Assembly: GCF_002858925.1 (NCBI RefSeq) | Contig: NZ_PJRS01000011.1 | Span: 310,001-374,000, forward strand | Direction: 5' to 3' | Length of the DNA stretch: 64,000 nucleotides | Source: Caulobacter zeae | GTDB taxonomy: Bacteria > Pseudomonadota > Alphaproteobacteria > Caulobacterales > Caulobacteraceae | Part shown: one piece after another, positions 1 to 8,191 of the stretch | Layout: each line of letters opens with the position of its first letter | Position numbering within the stretch: position 1 is the stretch's first letter | The notes under the pieces: generated by a model | Seen by the model: only the letters and a program-made list of their open reading frames with translations | Told to the model about the DNA's origin: nothing | Database searches by the model: none | Program-made: the position numbers and the translations under genes

Positions 1-197
1 TTGTCGGCGATCGGCACGCCCTGGTTGGTGGTCAGCTGCGTGGCCGGGGCGTCGGCCTGCTGATGGGTCTCGCCGCCGGGAAGGATCAGGGTCTCGCCTT
101 CGGTCGAGGGGCCCGCCGGACGCGGGGGCGGGGCGTTGGTCGGGGGCGTGGAATTCGCGCCGGCCGTCTTGGCCTTGGTCTTAGCCGGGGTGGCCAT
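1..197 (-). CDS. katE: Large-subunit heme catalase, N-terminal part (cut by window edge)
   Basis: Only the first 65 codons are in the window. The start ATG is at 197, read leftwards. The protein begins with a Lys/Ala/Pro-rich extension of about 50 residues and then reaches TTNQGVPIAD (residues 56-65). That is the hallmark entry into the catalase core, normally followed by the segment leading to the heme-pocket histidine, which lies outside. The long N-terminal extension is typical of large-subunit (HPII/KatE-like) catalases, which convert hydrogen peroxide to water and oxygen in the cytoplasm. It is divergent from the glycosyltransferase gene at 387 across a 189-base gap with an AT-rich patch near 285-300. 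The family call is firm; the large-subunit subclass is inferred from the extension, since the C-terminal flavodoxin-like domain cannot be seen. Confidence 0.85.
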   Translation of the reverse strand, partial: MATPAKTKAKTAGANSTPPTNAPPPRPAGPSTEGETLILPGGETHQQADAPATQLTTNQGVPIAD

Positions 198-386
198 GGG
201 ACGTCTTTCGGTTGTGAGCAGTTGGCTGCTTCAACGTCTCGGCGCCATCGAAGTTGCTGTCGCCAATCCGACATAAGAGATTGAAATATTTATTTATTTA
301 GTCGGCGCCTCGGTTCGAACCTTCTTGGCTTCGAAGAGTTTGCAACCCGCCGCGCGCTTTCGCCGGACGTGAAGGAGCGGAACGCG

Positions 387-1310
387 ATGCGCACGGATCT
401 GGTCGTGAGGCGACACGTGGCGGTGGCCGTGCCTGCGCAGAACGAGGCGGCCTGGATAGAGGTCTGCCTTGGACGTTTGCTGGCGATGGAGCGCGACGAA
501 CGGATCGCCTCGCTCCGCATTGTGGTGCTGGCCAACAACTGCTCGGACGAAACCGCCGCGCTTGCCCGACGGATGGGCGCAGACGTCGAGGTCGTCGAGA
601 TGCGGTTGGCTTCGGACCAGGCGCATGCCGGCGGCGCCAGGCGAGCGGCGCTTGAGGCCGCCTCGGCCTTTCTCATATCGCCCGAAGACCTGCTGGCGAC
701 CACCGACGCCGACACCCAGGTCGCCGGCGACTGGCTGTTACGGACGCTGGACCATGTCGACGCCGGCTACGACGCGGTGGCTGGGCTGGCGCGGCTGAAG
801 GGGACGGAGCTTCGCGGGCTGGATCGCCAGCATCGCGCGCGCCTGGCCCTGCTTCGCCGCTACTATGCCGCCCTCGACGCCTTGCGAGCGGGGCGGAGCG
901 GCGAGGCTTGGCCGCACCATTCCTATGAAGGGGGCGCCAGCATGGCCCTGACCCTGGGCGTGTACGCCCGGATCGGCGGCGCGCCCGCCCCGCCGGTCGG
1001 GGAGGACAAGGCGCTGTTCGAAGCCGTGCGGGCCGCCGGCGGGAGGGTGCGCCATCCGATCGACGTCAAGGTCTTTACCTCCTGTCGCCTGGCCGGTCGC
1101 GCCGTTGGAGGAACTTCCGATACGCTGGACTTGTGGGGACGCCAGGCCATCGACGAACCCATTCATGAGGCGCCGCCGCTCAATGTCGCGCTCGGCCTGG
1201 CGACATGCGGACCGGCCCTGACCTTCGCGGATCTTCCGACCGAGGTCGACAGGGCGCGCGCCCTCGTGCGGATCGGGCGCGAGCGGCTGATGCTGGCGAA
1301 AGCCGGCTAG
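387..1310 (+). CDS. Family 2 glycosyltransferase-like protein
   Basis: A 307-residue soluble protein with a GT-A fold pattern. It has an N-terminal PAQNE nucleotide-binding start (near residue 18), a DADT metal-binding DxD-type motif near residue 110, and a downstream GED segment in the acceptor/catalytic region. No membrane segments are evident, so it is not a processive synthase of the NodC/cellulose type. ATG 387 is chosen because AAGGAG lies nine bases upstream; the GTG at 369 would place that signal inside the gene. It converges on the methyltransferase gene so tightly that the four bases CTAG at 1307-1310 supply the TAG stop of both. The donor sugar and acceptor are unknown. Genes of this type commonly sit next to PIG-L deacetylase, NodS-like methyltransferase and acyl-CoA-dehydrogenase-fold genes, suggesting one pathway. 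Confidence 0.8.
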   Translation: MRTDLVVRRHVAVAVPAQNEAAWIEVCLGRLLAMERDERIASLRIVVLANNCSDETAALARRMGADVEVVEMRLASDQAHAGGARRAALEAASAFLISPEDLLATTDADTQVAGDWLLRTLDHVDAGYDAVAGLARLKGTELRGLDRQHRARLALLRRYYAALDALRAGRSGEAWPHHSYEGGASMALTLGVYARIGGAPAPPVGEDKALFEAVRAAGGRVRHPIDVKVFTSCRLAGRAVGGTSDTLDLWGRQAIDEPIHEAPPLNVALGLATCGPALTFADLPTEVDRARALVRIGRERLMLAKAG

Positions 1311-1897
1311 ATCCAGCGCCACAGGTCAAGGCGATAGTCGGCGTTGCGTTGCGCCGTCTCGACGCTGATGGCCTCGCCCAGGTGGGCTCGGAGGGTCTCG
1401 ACGGCCTCGTCGGCGGTCTTGGGATAGTCGGTCTCGCCCAGCCAGTGGACCAGCAGGATGCGGCCGTGCGGAACGCGCGCTGCGCCAAAGGCCTTGGCCG
1501 CCAGGGCCAGATCGGCGTCGTCCCAATAATAGGCGACCTCCGACAACACGATCAGGTCGAAGGCGCCGGCGACGTCATCTTGGGGAATCTGAAGCTGGGC
1601 GAACTGCACATTGGCCAGATCCGTGCAGCGCCGACGGGCTTGTTTGAGCGCAGTCGCCGAGACGTCGAGCGCCAGCAGGTGGTCGCAGCGCGCGGCCAGC
1701 CGCCGGGTCAGGACGCCGATCGAGCAGCCGACCTCCAGGCCCCGCGTGGCTTGCTCGCCGCCAAGGGCGGCGAGGGTGGCTTCATACTTCTCGCGCTCGT
1801 AATCGCTGGTTTCGAAACCCCATGGGTCGGGATTGGCCGCGTAGAGGCCCTCGAAATAGCCGGGCTCGAGCGAGCGGGTCTTCCTCAACGGCGGCAC
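1307..1897 (-). CDS. NodS-like SAM-dependent methyltransferase
   Basis: A 196-residue class I methyltransferase. The N-terminal DPWGFETSDYEREKY segment is characteristic of the NodS-like family. LEVGCSIG is the SAM-binding loop, and an acidic residue ends the following strand (LLALDVS). NodS itself N-methylates a deacetylated glucosamine. The start is a GTG at 1897, overlapping the end of the PIG-L gene by 13 bases and preceded by GGA; a TTG at 1888 is an alternative. The overlap implies translational coupling with the deacetylase, and fusions of these two domains into one protein occur in other bacteria. It is last in the ferritin-like / ACAD-fold / PIG-L / methyltransferase operon. The substrate is inferred to be an amine exposed by the deacetylase; nothing in the sequence proves it. 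Confidence 0.82.
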   Translation of the reverse strand: MPPLRKTRSLEPGYFEGLYAANPDPWGFETSDYEREKYEATLAALGGEQATRGLEVGCSIGVLTRRLAARCDHLLALDVSATALKQARRRCTDLANVQFAQLQIPQDDVAGAFDLIVLSEVAYYWDDADLALAAKAFGAARVPHGRILLVHWLGETDYPKTADEAVETLRAHLGEAISVETAQRNADYRLDLWRWI

Positions 1898-2661
1898 TCC
1901 AGAAAGATCTCGACCGGCCGCTCGGTCAGAGCCGCCAGTTCGGGCGACACCCTGAAACTCTCGGCGGCGTCCTGGATCAGCGGCGTCATCTGGGTTTCGT
2001 GGCAGGCCAGGGCCCGTCGACGCCGAGCGATCTCGTCGCCGCACATCAGGCCCCAGACGCCTTTGGCCCCGTGGCGGTGAGCCAGGTCCGGATCGGCCCA
2101 ACCCCAGACCAGGTACTCCATCTTCACCGGCTCGCGGGTGTCGATCGAGGCGATGTAGTCCGAAGCCAGAACATTGGCTGCGACATGGTCGCAATGCTGT
2201 TCATGACGCCACGGCGCCCAGACGCTCCACGGCTTGAAGCGGTCGGACCATTCGCGCAGGTCGCGCAGCGTGTCGGCATAGGCGGCCTGATCGCGGGGGA
2301 GGGGCGCACCGTCCGGCCAGCCCACGAAGTGGACGTCGTCGGGCGGAACGCCAAGAATGTCGAGGGCCGCCAGGGCCTCTTGCCGCCGGGCGCGAGCCAG
2401 CCGCCTCGGCGGCCAGGTGGCCGAGCCCCTGTGCGACCCCTCGCCGTCGGTGAGGTAGACCACGCGAGGTTTCAGGCCCAGCTTGCTCGCACGGGCGATC
2501 AGGCCGCCGCAGCCAAGCGTCTCGTCGTCGGGATGCGGCGCCAGGATCAGGAACGGTGACAGGCCGTCCAGCACCTTGGCCTCAAGATTGAAGGCCTGGT
2601 TGACCAGGGCGGCCCAGGCCGGTTCGCCAAGCGCCGTCACCACAGGGGATCGTCCGCCCAT
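1885..2661 (-). CDS. PIG-L (LmbE-like) family N-deacetylase
   Basis: A 258-residue zinc-dependent deacetylase. Near residue 43 is the signature APHPDDE, carrying the metal ligands and general base. HEQHCDH near residue 155 supplies the distal histidine. Family members remove the N-acetyl group from GlcNAc conjugates, as in mycothiol, bacillithiol and GPI biosynthesis. The ATG at 2661 has AGGA seven bases upstream and overlaps the preceding gene by 25 bases. Two adjacent GTG codons at 2643 and 2640 are alternatives, the latter giving a four-base GTGA overlap. It is followed by the NodS-like methyltransferase, so a deacetylation then N-methylation sequence is plausible. The real substrate is unknown. 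Confidence 0.85.
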   Translation of the reverse strand: MGGRSPVVTALGEPAWAALVNQAFNLEAKVLDGLSPFLILAPHPDDETLGCGGLIARASKLGLKPRVVYLTDGEGSHRGSATWPPRRLARARRQEALAALDILGVPPDDVHFVGWPDGAPLPRDQAAYADTLRDLREWSDRFKPWSVWAPWRHEQHCDHVAANVLASDYIASIDTREPVKMEYLVWGWADPDLAHRHGAKGVWGLMCGDEIARRRRALACHETQMTPLIQDAAESFRVSPELAALTERPVEIFLECRR

Positions 2662-3740
2662 GCGTCCTGCGCCAGGAAAGCCGCCGCCGCGCGGTCCAGC
2701 GCCTGGTCCGGAACCGGTTGGCGCAGATAGAGCGCCAGATCGCGGCAGGCCTGATCCAGGGGGTTGTCAACGAAGAAGGCTCGCGTCCCGACGCTGCGCG
2801 CAGCCGCTTCCATAACGGCAAGGCCTGCCTCCTCGACGACGCCTCGGGTCATCAGGACGAAGCTGATCGTTTCGGGTCCCGCGTTCGGGGCCTCGGCCCG
2901 ATCGGCGGCCTCGCGCACCCACAGATAGGCCGATCGGGCGGCCGCCAGGGCCTTGCCGAAGCGGGCGCGGTGAATAGGGTCCTGGCCGGCAGGCGAGGCC
3001 GCCAGGTGATCGCGCAGCAGGGTCAGCACGTGCTCCACCCCGCCAAGCTGCACCGCCGTAAAGCGCCATGCGCCGGCCGAGAAGCGCGGCTCGCATTCGT
3101 AATCGCCTGGCGCGCCCAGTCGCGTCGCCGCATTCACGGGCAGGCCGGTGAGGTCGTAAGTCCCGCTGACCGTCGCCCTCATGCCCCGCACCCGCCAGGC
3201 CGATGGATCGGCGCGGGCCGGATCTGCGGCGTGCGTCAGCACCATCTGCTTGCCCTCCGACGTGGCGGCGGTCACCACGGCGATGTCTATGTGACCCGCG
3301 CCTGTGGCGTAGGACTTGGCGCCTCGAAGTCCGCCTTCGGCGATCGTCACGCCAGGCGCAGGCTCGGTGTTCCAGACGCCCAGGACCTTTCCCGCGGCCA
3401 GGTCTGCGTCCAGGGTCCGTCTCTGTTCGGCCGAGCCGTGCCAGGCGATCAGGCGGGCGCCGTTGACGTGGCCCTCGAAGATCCGGCCCAGGCTGAGGTT
3501 GGCCCGTCCGACAAGGCGCAGCGCCTCCATCAATTCGCGGGGGGAGGGCGTGGCGCCAGCCATCACCTCAAGGGCGCCGATCTGGGCCAGGAAATCGACG
3601 TCCGCGGCGGGGAAGGCGCTGTGGGCGTCCAGGTCGGCGGCGCGGGACCGAATGACGGGAACGGCCTTGCGAAGGGCGGCCAGCACCTTTGCGGCCGACA
3701 GCGGGGGTGATGACGTCGCGAGCGCGGCCTGTGCGGACAA
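2637..3740 (-). CDS. Acyl-CoA-dehydrogenase-fold flavoprotein, atypical
   Basis: About 367 residues with the overall layout of the acyl-CoA dehydrogenase superfamily: an alpha-helical N-terminus, a central beta domain with substrate/FAD contacts (VWNTEPAPGV, KSYATGAGHID) and a C-terminal helical bundle. The C-terminal region reads LYLRQPVPDQAL where true dehydrogenases have the YEGT-type segment with its catalytic glutamate. It may therefore be an oxygenase or N-oxidase-like member (compare the aminosugar N-oxidases and DszC-like enzymes) instead of a fatty-acyl-CoA dehydrogenase. A TTG at 3740 is taken as the start: it is two bases after the ferritin-like stop and has GAGGA nearby. An ATG at 3773 would overlap that gene. 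It is second in a four-gene operon and overlaps the PIG-L gene. Confidence 0.7.
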   Translation of the reverse strand: MSAQAALATSSPPLSAAKVLAALRKAVPVIRSRAADLDAHSAFPAADVDFLAQIGALEVMAGATPSPRELMEALRLVGRANLSLGRIFEGHVNGARLIAWHGSAEQRRTLDADLAAGKVLGVWNTEPAPGVTIAEGGLRGAKSYATGAGHIDIAVVTAATSEGKQMVLTHAADPARADPSAWRVRGMRATVSGTYDLTGLPVNAATRLGAPGDYECEPRFSAGAWRFTAVQLGGVEHVLTLLRDHLAASPAGQDPIHRARFGKALAAARSAYLWVREAADRAEAPNAGPETISFVLMTRGVVEEAGLAVMEAAARSVGTRAFFVDNPLDQACRDLALYLRQPVPDQALDRAAAAFLAQDAWADDPLW

Positions 3741-3741
3741 C

Positions 3742-4314
3742 TCAGGCGTCCTCGAGCATCGGCGTGCCTTCATGCGCGACCAAGAGGTCGTGCATGTCGT
3801 CGGCATGCTCTTCCTCGACGGCGAGGATGCCCTCCAGCATCACCCGCGTGGTCGGATCGTCGTCGCCGAAATAGCGGATCAGCTCGCGATAGTGCTCCAC
3901 GGCGATCCGTTCGGCGATCAGGTTCTCCTTGATCATGTCGATCAGGTTCTCGCCCTCGACATATTGCGAGGCCGAACGGGTGGCCAGGCCTTCCGGACTG
4001 AAGTTCGGCGTGCCGCCCAACTGGGTGATGCGCTCGGCGACGGCCAGGGCGTGCGCGTGCTCTTCCTTGGCGTGCTCGGCGAATTCGGCCTTGGGGCCCT
4101 GGCTTGAGATGCCCGAGGCGATGATCGAGTGCAGGGTGTAGCGCAACACGCACACCAGTTCGGTGGCCAGCACGGTCTGCAGGATCTCGATGGTCTTGTT
4201 GACGTCGCCGCCATAGGCGGGCGTCAGAGCGCCGTCCTCGAGGTGTTCCCGCGCCCTGGCGCGCAAGGTCTGCACGTCGCTGAGGAAGGGCTTGTCGGCG
4301 GCCTGGTCGTTCAT
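3742..4314 (-). CDS. Ferritin-like (bacterioferritin-type) four-helix protein
   Basis: A 190-residue protein with helical segments carrying the spaced Glu/His pattern of ferritin-like di-iron proteins: ATELVCVLRY, HAKEEHAHA, NLIAERIAVEHY and AVEEEHADD. Members store iron or hold a di-iron oxidation centre in the cytoplasm. The ATG at 4314 is chosen over an upstream in-frame start because AAGGGA precedes it. It leads the operon continuing into the ACAD-fold, deacetylase and methyltransferase genes. Either it protects the flavoprotein chemistry from free iron and peroxide, or it is an unrelated stress gene sharing the promoter; the large catalase nearby fits the latter. It is not a close match to Dps or classical heme-binding Bfr. 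Confidence 0.8.
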   Translation of the reverse strand: MNDQAADKPFLSDVQTLRARAREHLEDGALTPAYGGDVNKTIEILQTVLATELVCVLRYTLHSIIASGISSQGPKAEFAEHAKEEHAHALAVAERITQLGGTPNFSPEGLATRSASQYVEGENLIDMIKENLIAERIAVEHYRELIRYFGDDDPTTRVMLEGILAVEEEHADDMHDLLVAHEGTPMLEDA

Positions 4315-4571
4315 GATGCGTCCCTTAATGGTCCGAGCATCCAACGCGCCGTGGCGACTGTTGATCCGGGAGGGAAGCCAACCTTGCGTTTCCGGTGGAA
4401 TGTCGATTGCCCGACATAGCAAGTGTTTGGTTTGAAAGGGGGAACGCCAGGAGGACAGGGTGGTTATCTGAGCGGGAGATATCTCATGAAAAACGAAACC
4501 CTCGCTTGCCGGCTGAAAGGCGGCGCGTCGCCCGCGCCTGCTCGCAAGCCTCCTCCGCGAATGGACGCCAG

Positions 4572-5363
4572 ATGATCGATGACCTCAGGCCGCTGGCCGT
4601 CGTCACCGGCGCTGCTTCTGGCGTGGGATATGAACTGGCCCGTCTGGCTGCCGAGGACGGCTATGACCTCGTCATCGTCGCGGACCTGTCCTCGATCGTC
4701 GAAGCCAAGGCTGGGCTCGACCAGTACGGAGGACGGGTCTATGCGCTGCAGGTCGACCTTTCGACGATTCAGGGCGTGGATGAACTCGTCGAGCTGGTCG
4801 CCGATCGTCCTGTCGACGCTCTGATGATCAATGCTGACCGTGGTCTGGGCTACGGCTTTCTGGATCAGGACTGGACCGAGGCGCGACTGGTGATCGACGC
4901 CAACGTTATCGGCGCCGTCTATCTGATCCAGCATCTGGCCAGGGACATGCGCGAGCGCGACCGAGGCAGGATCCTGATCACGGGGTCCATCGCCGCCTTC
5001 ATGCCGGGCTCGTTCCAGGCCGTCTATAATGGCAGCAAGGCGTTCCTCGACAGTTTCGCCTGGTCATTGCGCAACGAACTAAAGGACACCAGCGTCACGG
5101 TGAGTTGCCTGATGCCAGGCCCGACGGATGAAGGCGTCTTCGCCGATGCCGACCCTCTGGACGCCGCGCGGCGACGACATTCCGGCAGGACCGATCCGGC
5201 GCACGTGGCCCTGGCGGGATATCGGGCCATGCAGAAGGGCGAGGGCGATGTGGTCGCCGGCTTCAAGACCAGGCTCCAGTCGGCCCTCGCCGAAGCGGCG
5301 AGGCTGGTTGCTCTTGATGAGCAAAATCTGAAAGCAATATTGCCGAATTCCAGAAAGAACTAA
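4572..5363 (+). CDS. Short-chain dehydrogenase/reductase
   Basis: A 263-residue SDR. The cofactor loop TGAASGVG begins near residue 10. The active-site serine lies in LITGSIAA, and the YNGSK segment gives the catalytic Tyr and Lys. PGPT follows as in classical SDRs. The structural NNAG motif is altered to INADRG, which is unusual but tolerated in the family. The cofactor and substrate cannot be read with certainty. ATG 4572 starts just before the Rossmann fold; longer in-frame starts would add an arginine-rich tail unlike the family, but the ribosome-binding site at 4572 is weak. It stands alone between the divergent ferritin-like operon and a lipoprotein gene, followed by an AT-rich stretch at 5364-5460. 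Confidence 0.85.
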   Translation: MIDDLRPLAVVTGAASGVGYELARLAAEDGYDLVIVADLSSIVEAKAGLDQYGGRVYALQVDLSTIQGVDELVELVADRPVDALMINADRGLGYGFLDQDWTEARLVIDANVIGAVYLIQHLARDMRERDRGRILITGSIAAFMPGSFQAVYNGSKAFLDSFAWSLRNELKDTSVTVSCLMPGPTDEGVFADADPLDAARRRHSGRTDPAHVALAGYRAMQKGEGDVVAGFKTRLQSALAEAARLVALDEQNLKAILPNSRKN

Positions 5364-5514
5364 ATGTATTTTAGTGCCAAAATTGGCATGTCAATTTTAT
5401 TTCGATCTTTTTTGGCTTTCTGCATGGCTAATTATCTAGCTTCGGTGTGAATTTATAATCGTGATGCAACCGTGTTCGGTCCGGAAGGCTTATCCCCTGA
5501 CCTCTCGGAGATCC

Positions 5515-5865
5515 ATGAACATGCTGAAAACCACGATTGGCGTTGCGATCGCCGCGATGCTGCTGGCTGCTTGCGGCCAGAAGAACGCCGACCACGAGAA
5601 GGTCGAGGGGCCGGCCGTGTCCGCGCCGGCTGCTCCGGGCAATGCGGCGGTCGACACCGCGCCGACGACCGGCGAGACCGGTCCGACGCCGGGCGCCAGT
5701 TCCTACACCGCCGACCAGGCGCGGGCCGCCATTCAAAAGGCCGGCTACAGCGAACTGGGCCCTCTCAACCAGAACGCCAACGGCCTTTGGCAGGGGCAAG
5801 CCACCAAGGACGGCCGCAAGGTCAATGTCTCCATCGACTACAAGGGTGCGATCACCGAGCTCTAG
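5515..5865 (+). CDS. PepSY-like small lipoprotein
   Basis: A 116-residue protein. The start ATG at 5515 has GGAG five bases upstream. The N-terminus is a lipoprotein signal ending in the lipobox LLAAC, so the mature protein is probably anchored to a membrane through its cysteine. A Pro/Ala/Thr-rich linker of about 40 residues leads to a C-terminal domain (YTADQARAAIQKAGY ... GLWQGQATKDG) that resembles PepSY-like domains in small periplasmic proteins. Its role is unknown. It lies 51 bases upstream of the YflT-like stress protein, and the two probably form one transcript ending at the terminator near 6668-6711. Confidence 0.75.
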   Translation: MNMLKTTIGVAIAAMLLAACGQKNADHEKVEGPAVSAPAAPGNAAVDTAPTTGETGPTPGASSYTADQARAAIQKAGYSELGPLNQNANGLWQGQATKDGRKVNVSIDYKGAITEL

Positions 5866-5916
5866 GCTCGGCCGCCCTTGCTCGCCTCAAATCACAATCT
5901 TTCTGGGAAAAACCAC

Positions 5917-6660
5917 ATGAGCAAGACCATTACCCGGCTGTTCGACAGTCACACCGACGCGCTCGCCGCGATTGCGGACCTCAAGGACTACGGCGTCGCC
6001 GAAGACCGTATAAGCCTGGTCTCCGACAACACCGACAACTGGCATGGCGACGGCCGCAGGGCCGGTGGTCCGCTGGGAGATCACGATGGCGACGGTGACA
6101 ACGACGTCGCCGACGGCGCCGGCAAGGGGGCGGCCGCGGGCGGACTGGTCGGCGGCGGCGCGGGCCTGTTGGCCGGCCTCGGCATGCTGGCCATTCCCGG
6201 CCTGGGACCCGTCGTCGCGGCCGGCTGGCTCGCGGCCACGGCGGTCGGAGCGGCCGTCGGCGCGGCGGCCGGCGGCGCCACGGGCGGGCTGCTAGGCGCT
6301 CTGAAGGAGGCCGGTCACAGCGATGACGAGGCCAACGTCTATACCGAGGGCGTGCGGCGCGGCGGCGCCCTGGTCAGCGTCAGGGCGCAGGACGACGAGA
6401 TCGCCTCTGTCGAGCGGATTCTTAACGAAGGGCGAGGCGTGGACGCCGAGCGTCGCGGCGGGGCCTACCGCCAGGATGGCTGGACGGGCTTTGATCCCTC
6501 GGCAGCTCCCTATAGCGCCGAGCAGATCGGTCGCGAGCGCACCCTCTACGGCGAGGATCGCTCGTTTGCGACGCGCCGGGGCGACGACCTGCTGATCGAT
6601 GACGAGGTGGTCCGACCCGAGGATCGCGGCGTCGCCGATCCGGTCCGTCGAGAGTATTAG
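5917..6660 (+). CDS. YflT-like general stress protein with glycine-zipper segment
   Basis: A 247-residue protein starting at ATG 5917, with GGGAAAA eight bases upstream. The first 45 residues (ITRLFDSHTDALAAIADL) resemble the N-terminal fold of heat-induced stress proteins of the YflT / general stress protein 17M type. A hydrophobic, glycine/alanine-rich stretch follows (about residues 65-130), with repeated small-xxx-small spacing. It could form a membrane hairpin or self-associating helices. The C-terminal 110 residues are charged and contain a second alpha/beta-like module (GALVSVRAQDDEIASVERIL). The function is not established. Linkage to catalase, ferritin-like and lipoprotein genes fits an envelope or oxidative stress role. 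Confidence 0.7.
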   Translation: MSKTITRLFDSHTDALAAIADLKDYGVAEDRISLVSDNTDNWHGDGRRAGGPLGDHDGDGDNDVADGAGKGAAAGGLVGGGAGLLAGLGMLAIPGLGPVVAAGWLAATAVGAAVGAAAGGATGGLLGALKEAGHSDDEANVYTEGVRRGGALVSVRAQDDEIASVERILNEGRGVDAERRGGAYRQDGWTGFDPSAAPYSAEQIGRERTLYGEDRSFATRRGDDLLIDDEVVRPEDRGVADPVRREY

Positions 6661-6667
6661 AAGCTAT

Positions 6668-6711
6668 CGCCCCGACCTCGGCATGCCCGGTGGTCGGGGC
6701 GCCTTTTCCGT
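6668..6711 (+). terminator. Intrinsic terminator after the stress-protein gene
   Basis: A 10-bp perfect stem (CGCCCCGACC at 6668-6677 with GGTCGGGGCG at 6692-6701) closes a 14-base loop and is followed by CCTTTTCCGTTTT. It starts eight bases after the stop of the stress-protein gene. It also argues that the next gene starts downstream at 6813 and not at an in-frame ATG inside this hairpin. Confidence 0.8.
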
Positions 6712-6812
6712 TTTCGCCGAAAGACGTGATCGAGCGTGATGGCGCCTTTGCTGCGTTGCAGCATTTGAACTGGGCGGCGGCTTTTCCGCCTCGCTGTTTT
6801 CAGGACATCACC

Positions 6813-7961
6813 ATGCCGAGCCTCGGCGACACCACCGCTATGCTGGCGCGCCTGCGTCGCGCCTCGTTCTCCGCTCCAGACGCGATCGGGCGCCTGGAGC
6901 GCACGGACGATTTCGGCGTCAATCCTGGTCACCTGACGATGCTGAGCTATCGGCCCGAAGGCTTGGCGTCGGGATCGCCGCTCGTGGTCGTCCTGCATGG
7001 CTGCACCCAGACCGCTGCGGCCTATGCCGAAGGCGCCGGCTGGCTAGACCTGGCCGACCGCATGGGCTTCATGATCCTCGCGCCGCAGCAAGCTCAGAGC
7101 AACAATCCCAATCGCTGCTTCAACTGGTTCCTGGCGGGCGACATCCGGCGAGGCAAGGGAGAGGGCGCTTCCATCGCGGCGATGGTCGGTCATCTACTCG
7201 ACGCTCATGATCTTGATCCGCAGCGGGTCTTCGTCACGGGATTGTCGGCGGGCGGGGCGATGGCGGGGGTGATGCTGGCTGTCTATCCCGACCTCTTCGC
7301 GGGCGGCGCCGTGATTGCGGGCCTGCCTTATGGCGTGGCCCGCAACGTCCAGAGCGCGATGCAGGTCATGAACCGGCCCGCTGCTCGTTCAGGCGCGGAT
7401 TTCGCCGCTCTGGTTCCCGCCTTCCACCAGGGCGGCTCCCGGCCCCGGCTGTCGATCTGGCACGGCGACGCCGACCGCACCGTGCATGTCCAGAACGCTC
7501 ATGACTTGGCCCAGCAGTGGGTCGCACTGCAAGGGCTGCCCATCGCGCCGCATCGGGTGGAGCCGCTGGCGCATGGAACCCGCTCGACCTGGCGGTCCGC
7601 CGGGGGGGAGCCGCTCGTCGAGTTGAACATCGTTCGCGGCCTTGGCCATGGCGCCCCGCTTTCCATGAAGCGCGCCGGCGATGTCGGCAAGGCGGGGCCC
7701 TTCTTGCTTGAGGCGGGGATTTCCTCGTCCCTGGAGATCGTCAGGTTCTGGAAGATCGACGAAGGGCGCGGCGAGCGGAGCGGCGATGGAGGGGCCGAGC
7801 GTGCGCTGGAAACGATCGCGCCGACGCAGCCTGCAGCCCAGCCGGAACGTCCCGAGATCGGCGGTCTGGGAGAGGGGGTCATGAAAGCTGTCAGCCACGT
7901 GCCCGCAGGCGTCCAAGACGTAATCGCCAAGGCGCTGCGCGCGGCTGGTCTCCTGAAGTAA
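6813..7961 (+). CDS. PHB depolymerase-family esterase (alpha/beta hydrolase)
   Basis: A 382-residue protein of the esterase-PHB family. VVLHGCTQ marks the oxyanion region, VTGLSAGG holds the nucleophile serine, WHGDADRTV probably the catalytic aspartate and GLGHGAP the catalytic histidine. No signal peptide is visible, so the enzyme may be intracellular. Family members hydrolyse short polyhydroxybutyrate chains or feruloyl/acetyl esters; the actual substrate is not evident. The C-terminal 90 residues after the histidine form an additional Ala/Glu-rich tail of unknown role. ATG 6813 has AGGA eight bases upstream. It is monocistronic, between the terminator at 6668-6711 and an AT-rich intergenic patch. 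Confidence 0.85.
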   Translation: MPSLGDTTAMLARLRRASFSAPDAIGRLERTDDFGVNPGHLTMLSYRPEGLASGSPLVVVLHGCTQTAAAYAEGAGWLDLADRMGFMILAPQQAQSNNPNRCFNWFLAGDIRRGKGEGASIAAMVGHLLDAHDLDPQRVFVTGLSAGGAMAGVMLAVYPDLFAGGAVIAGLPYGVARNVQSAMQVMNRPAARSGADFAALVPAFHQGGSRPRLSIWHGDADRTVHVQNAHDLAQQWVALQGLPIAPHRVEPLAHGTRSTWRSAGGEPLVELNIVRGLGHGAPLSMKRAGDVGKAGPFLLEAGISSSLEIVRFWKIDEGRGERSGDGGAERALETIAPTQPAAQPERPEIGGLGEGVMKAVSHVPAGVQDVIAKALRAAGLLK

Positions 7962-8004
7962 CCAGCTGCGGCTGAGCAGGCGCCGCGCTTACGCTTGGTG
8001 GGGG

Positions 8005-8150
8005 GTGGATAATTATTTTGAATTATGAAAATATAATTGCTGCTGATAGGGGCGAGTTTGTTCCGTAATTACTGAATTAAATTAGTTCGTTTTTGTGATT
8101 TATATTTTGATTTGCCCTTGAATATTGCTAACTTGATCACCATTTGATGT
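8005..8150. other. AT-rich intergenic patch upstream of the repeat protein
   Basis: Roughly 140 bases made mostly of A and T (for example ATAATTATTTTGAATTATG) inside a genome that otherwise runs near 65-70 percent GC. No coding frame is convincing here. It probably holds the promoter of the gene at 8192 and could be a target of an AT-binding nucleoid protein. Confidence 0.5.
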
Positions 8151-8191
8151 GGGTCGGGAGGAGTATGTCTCATCCCAAGGAATCCCACAAA

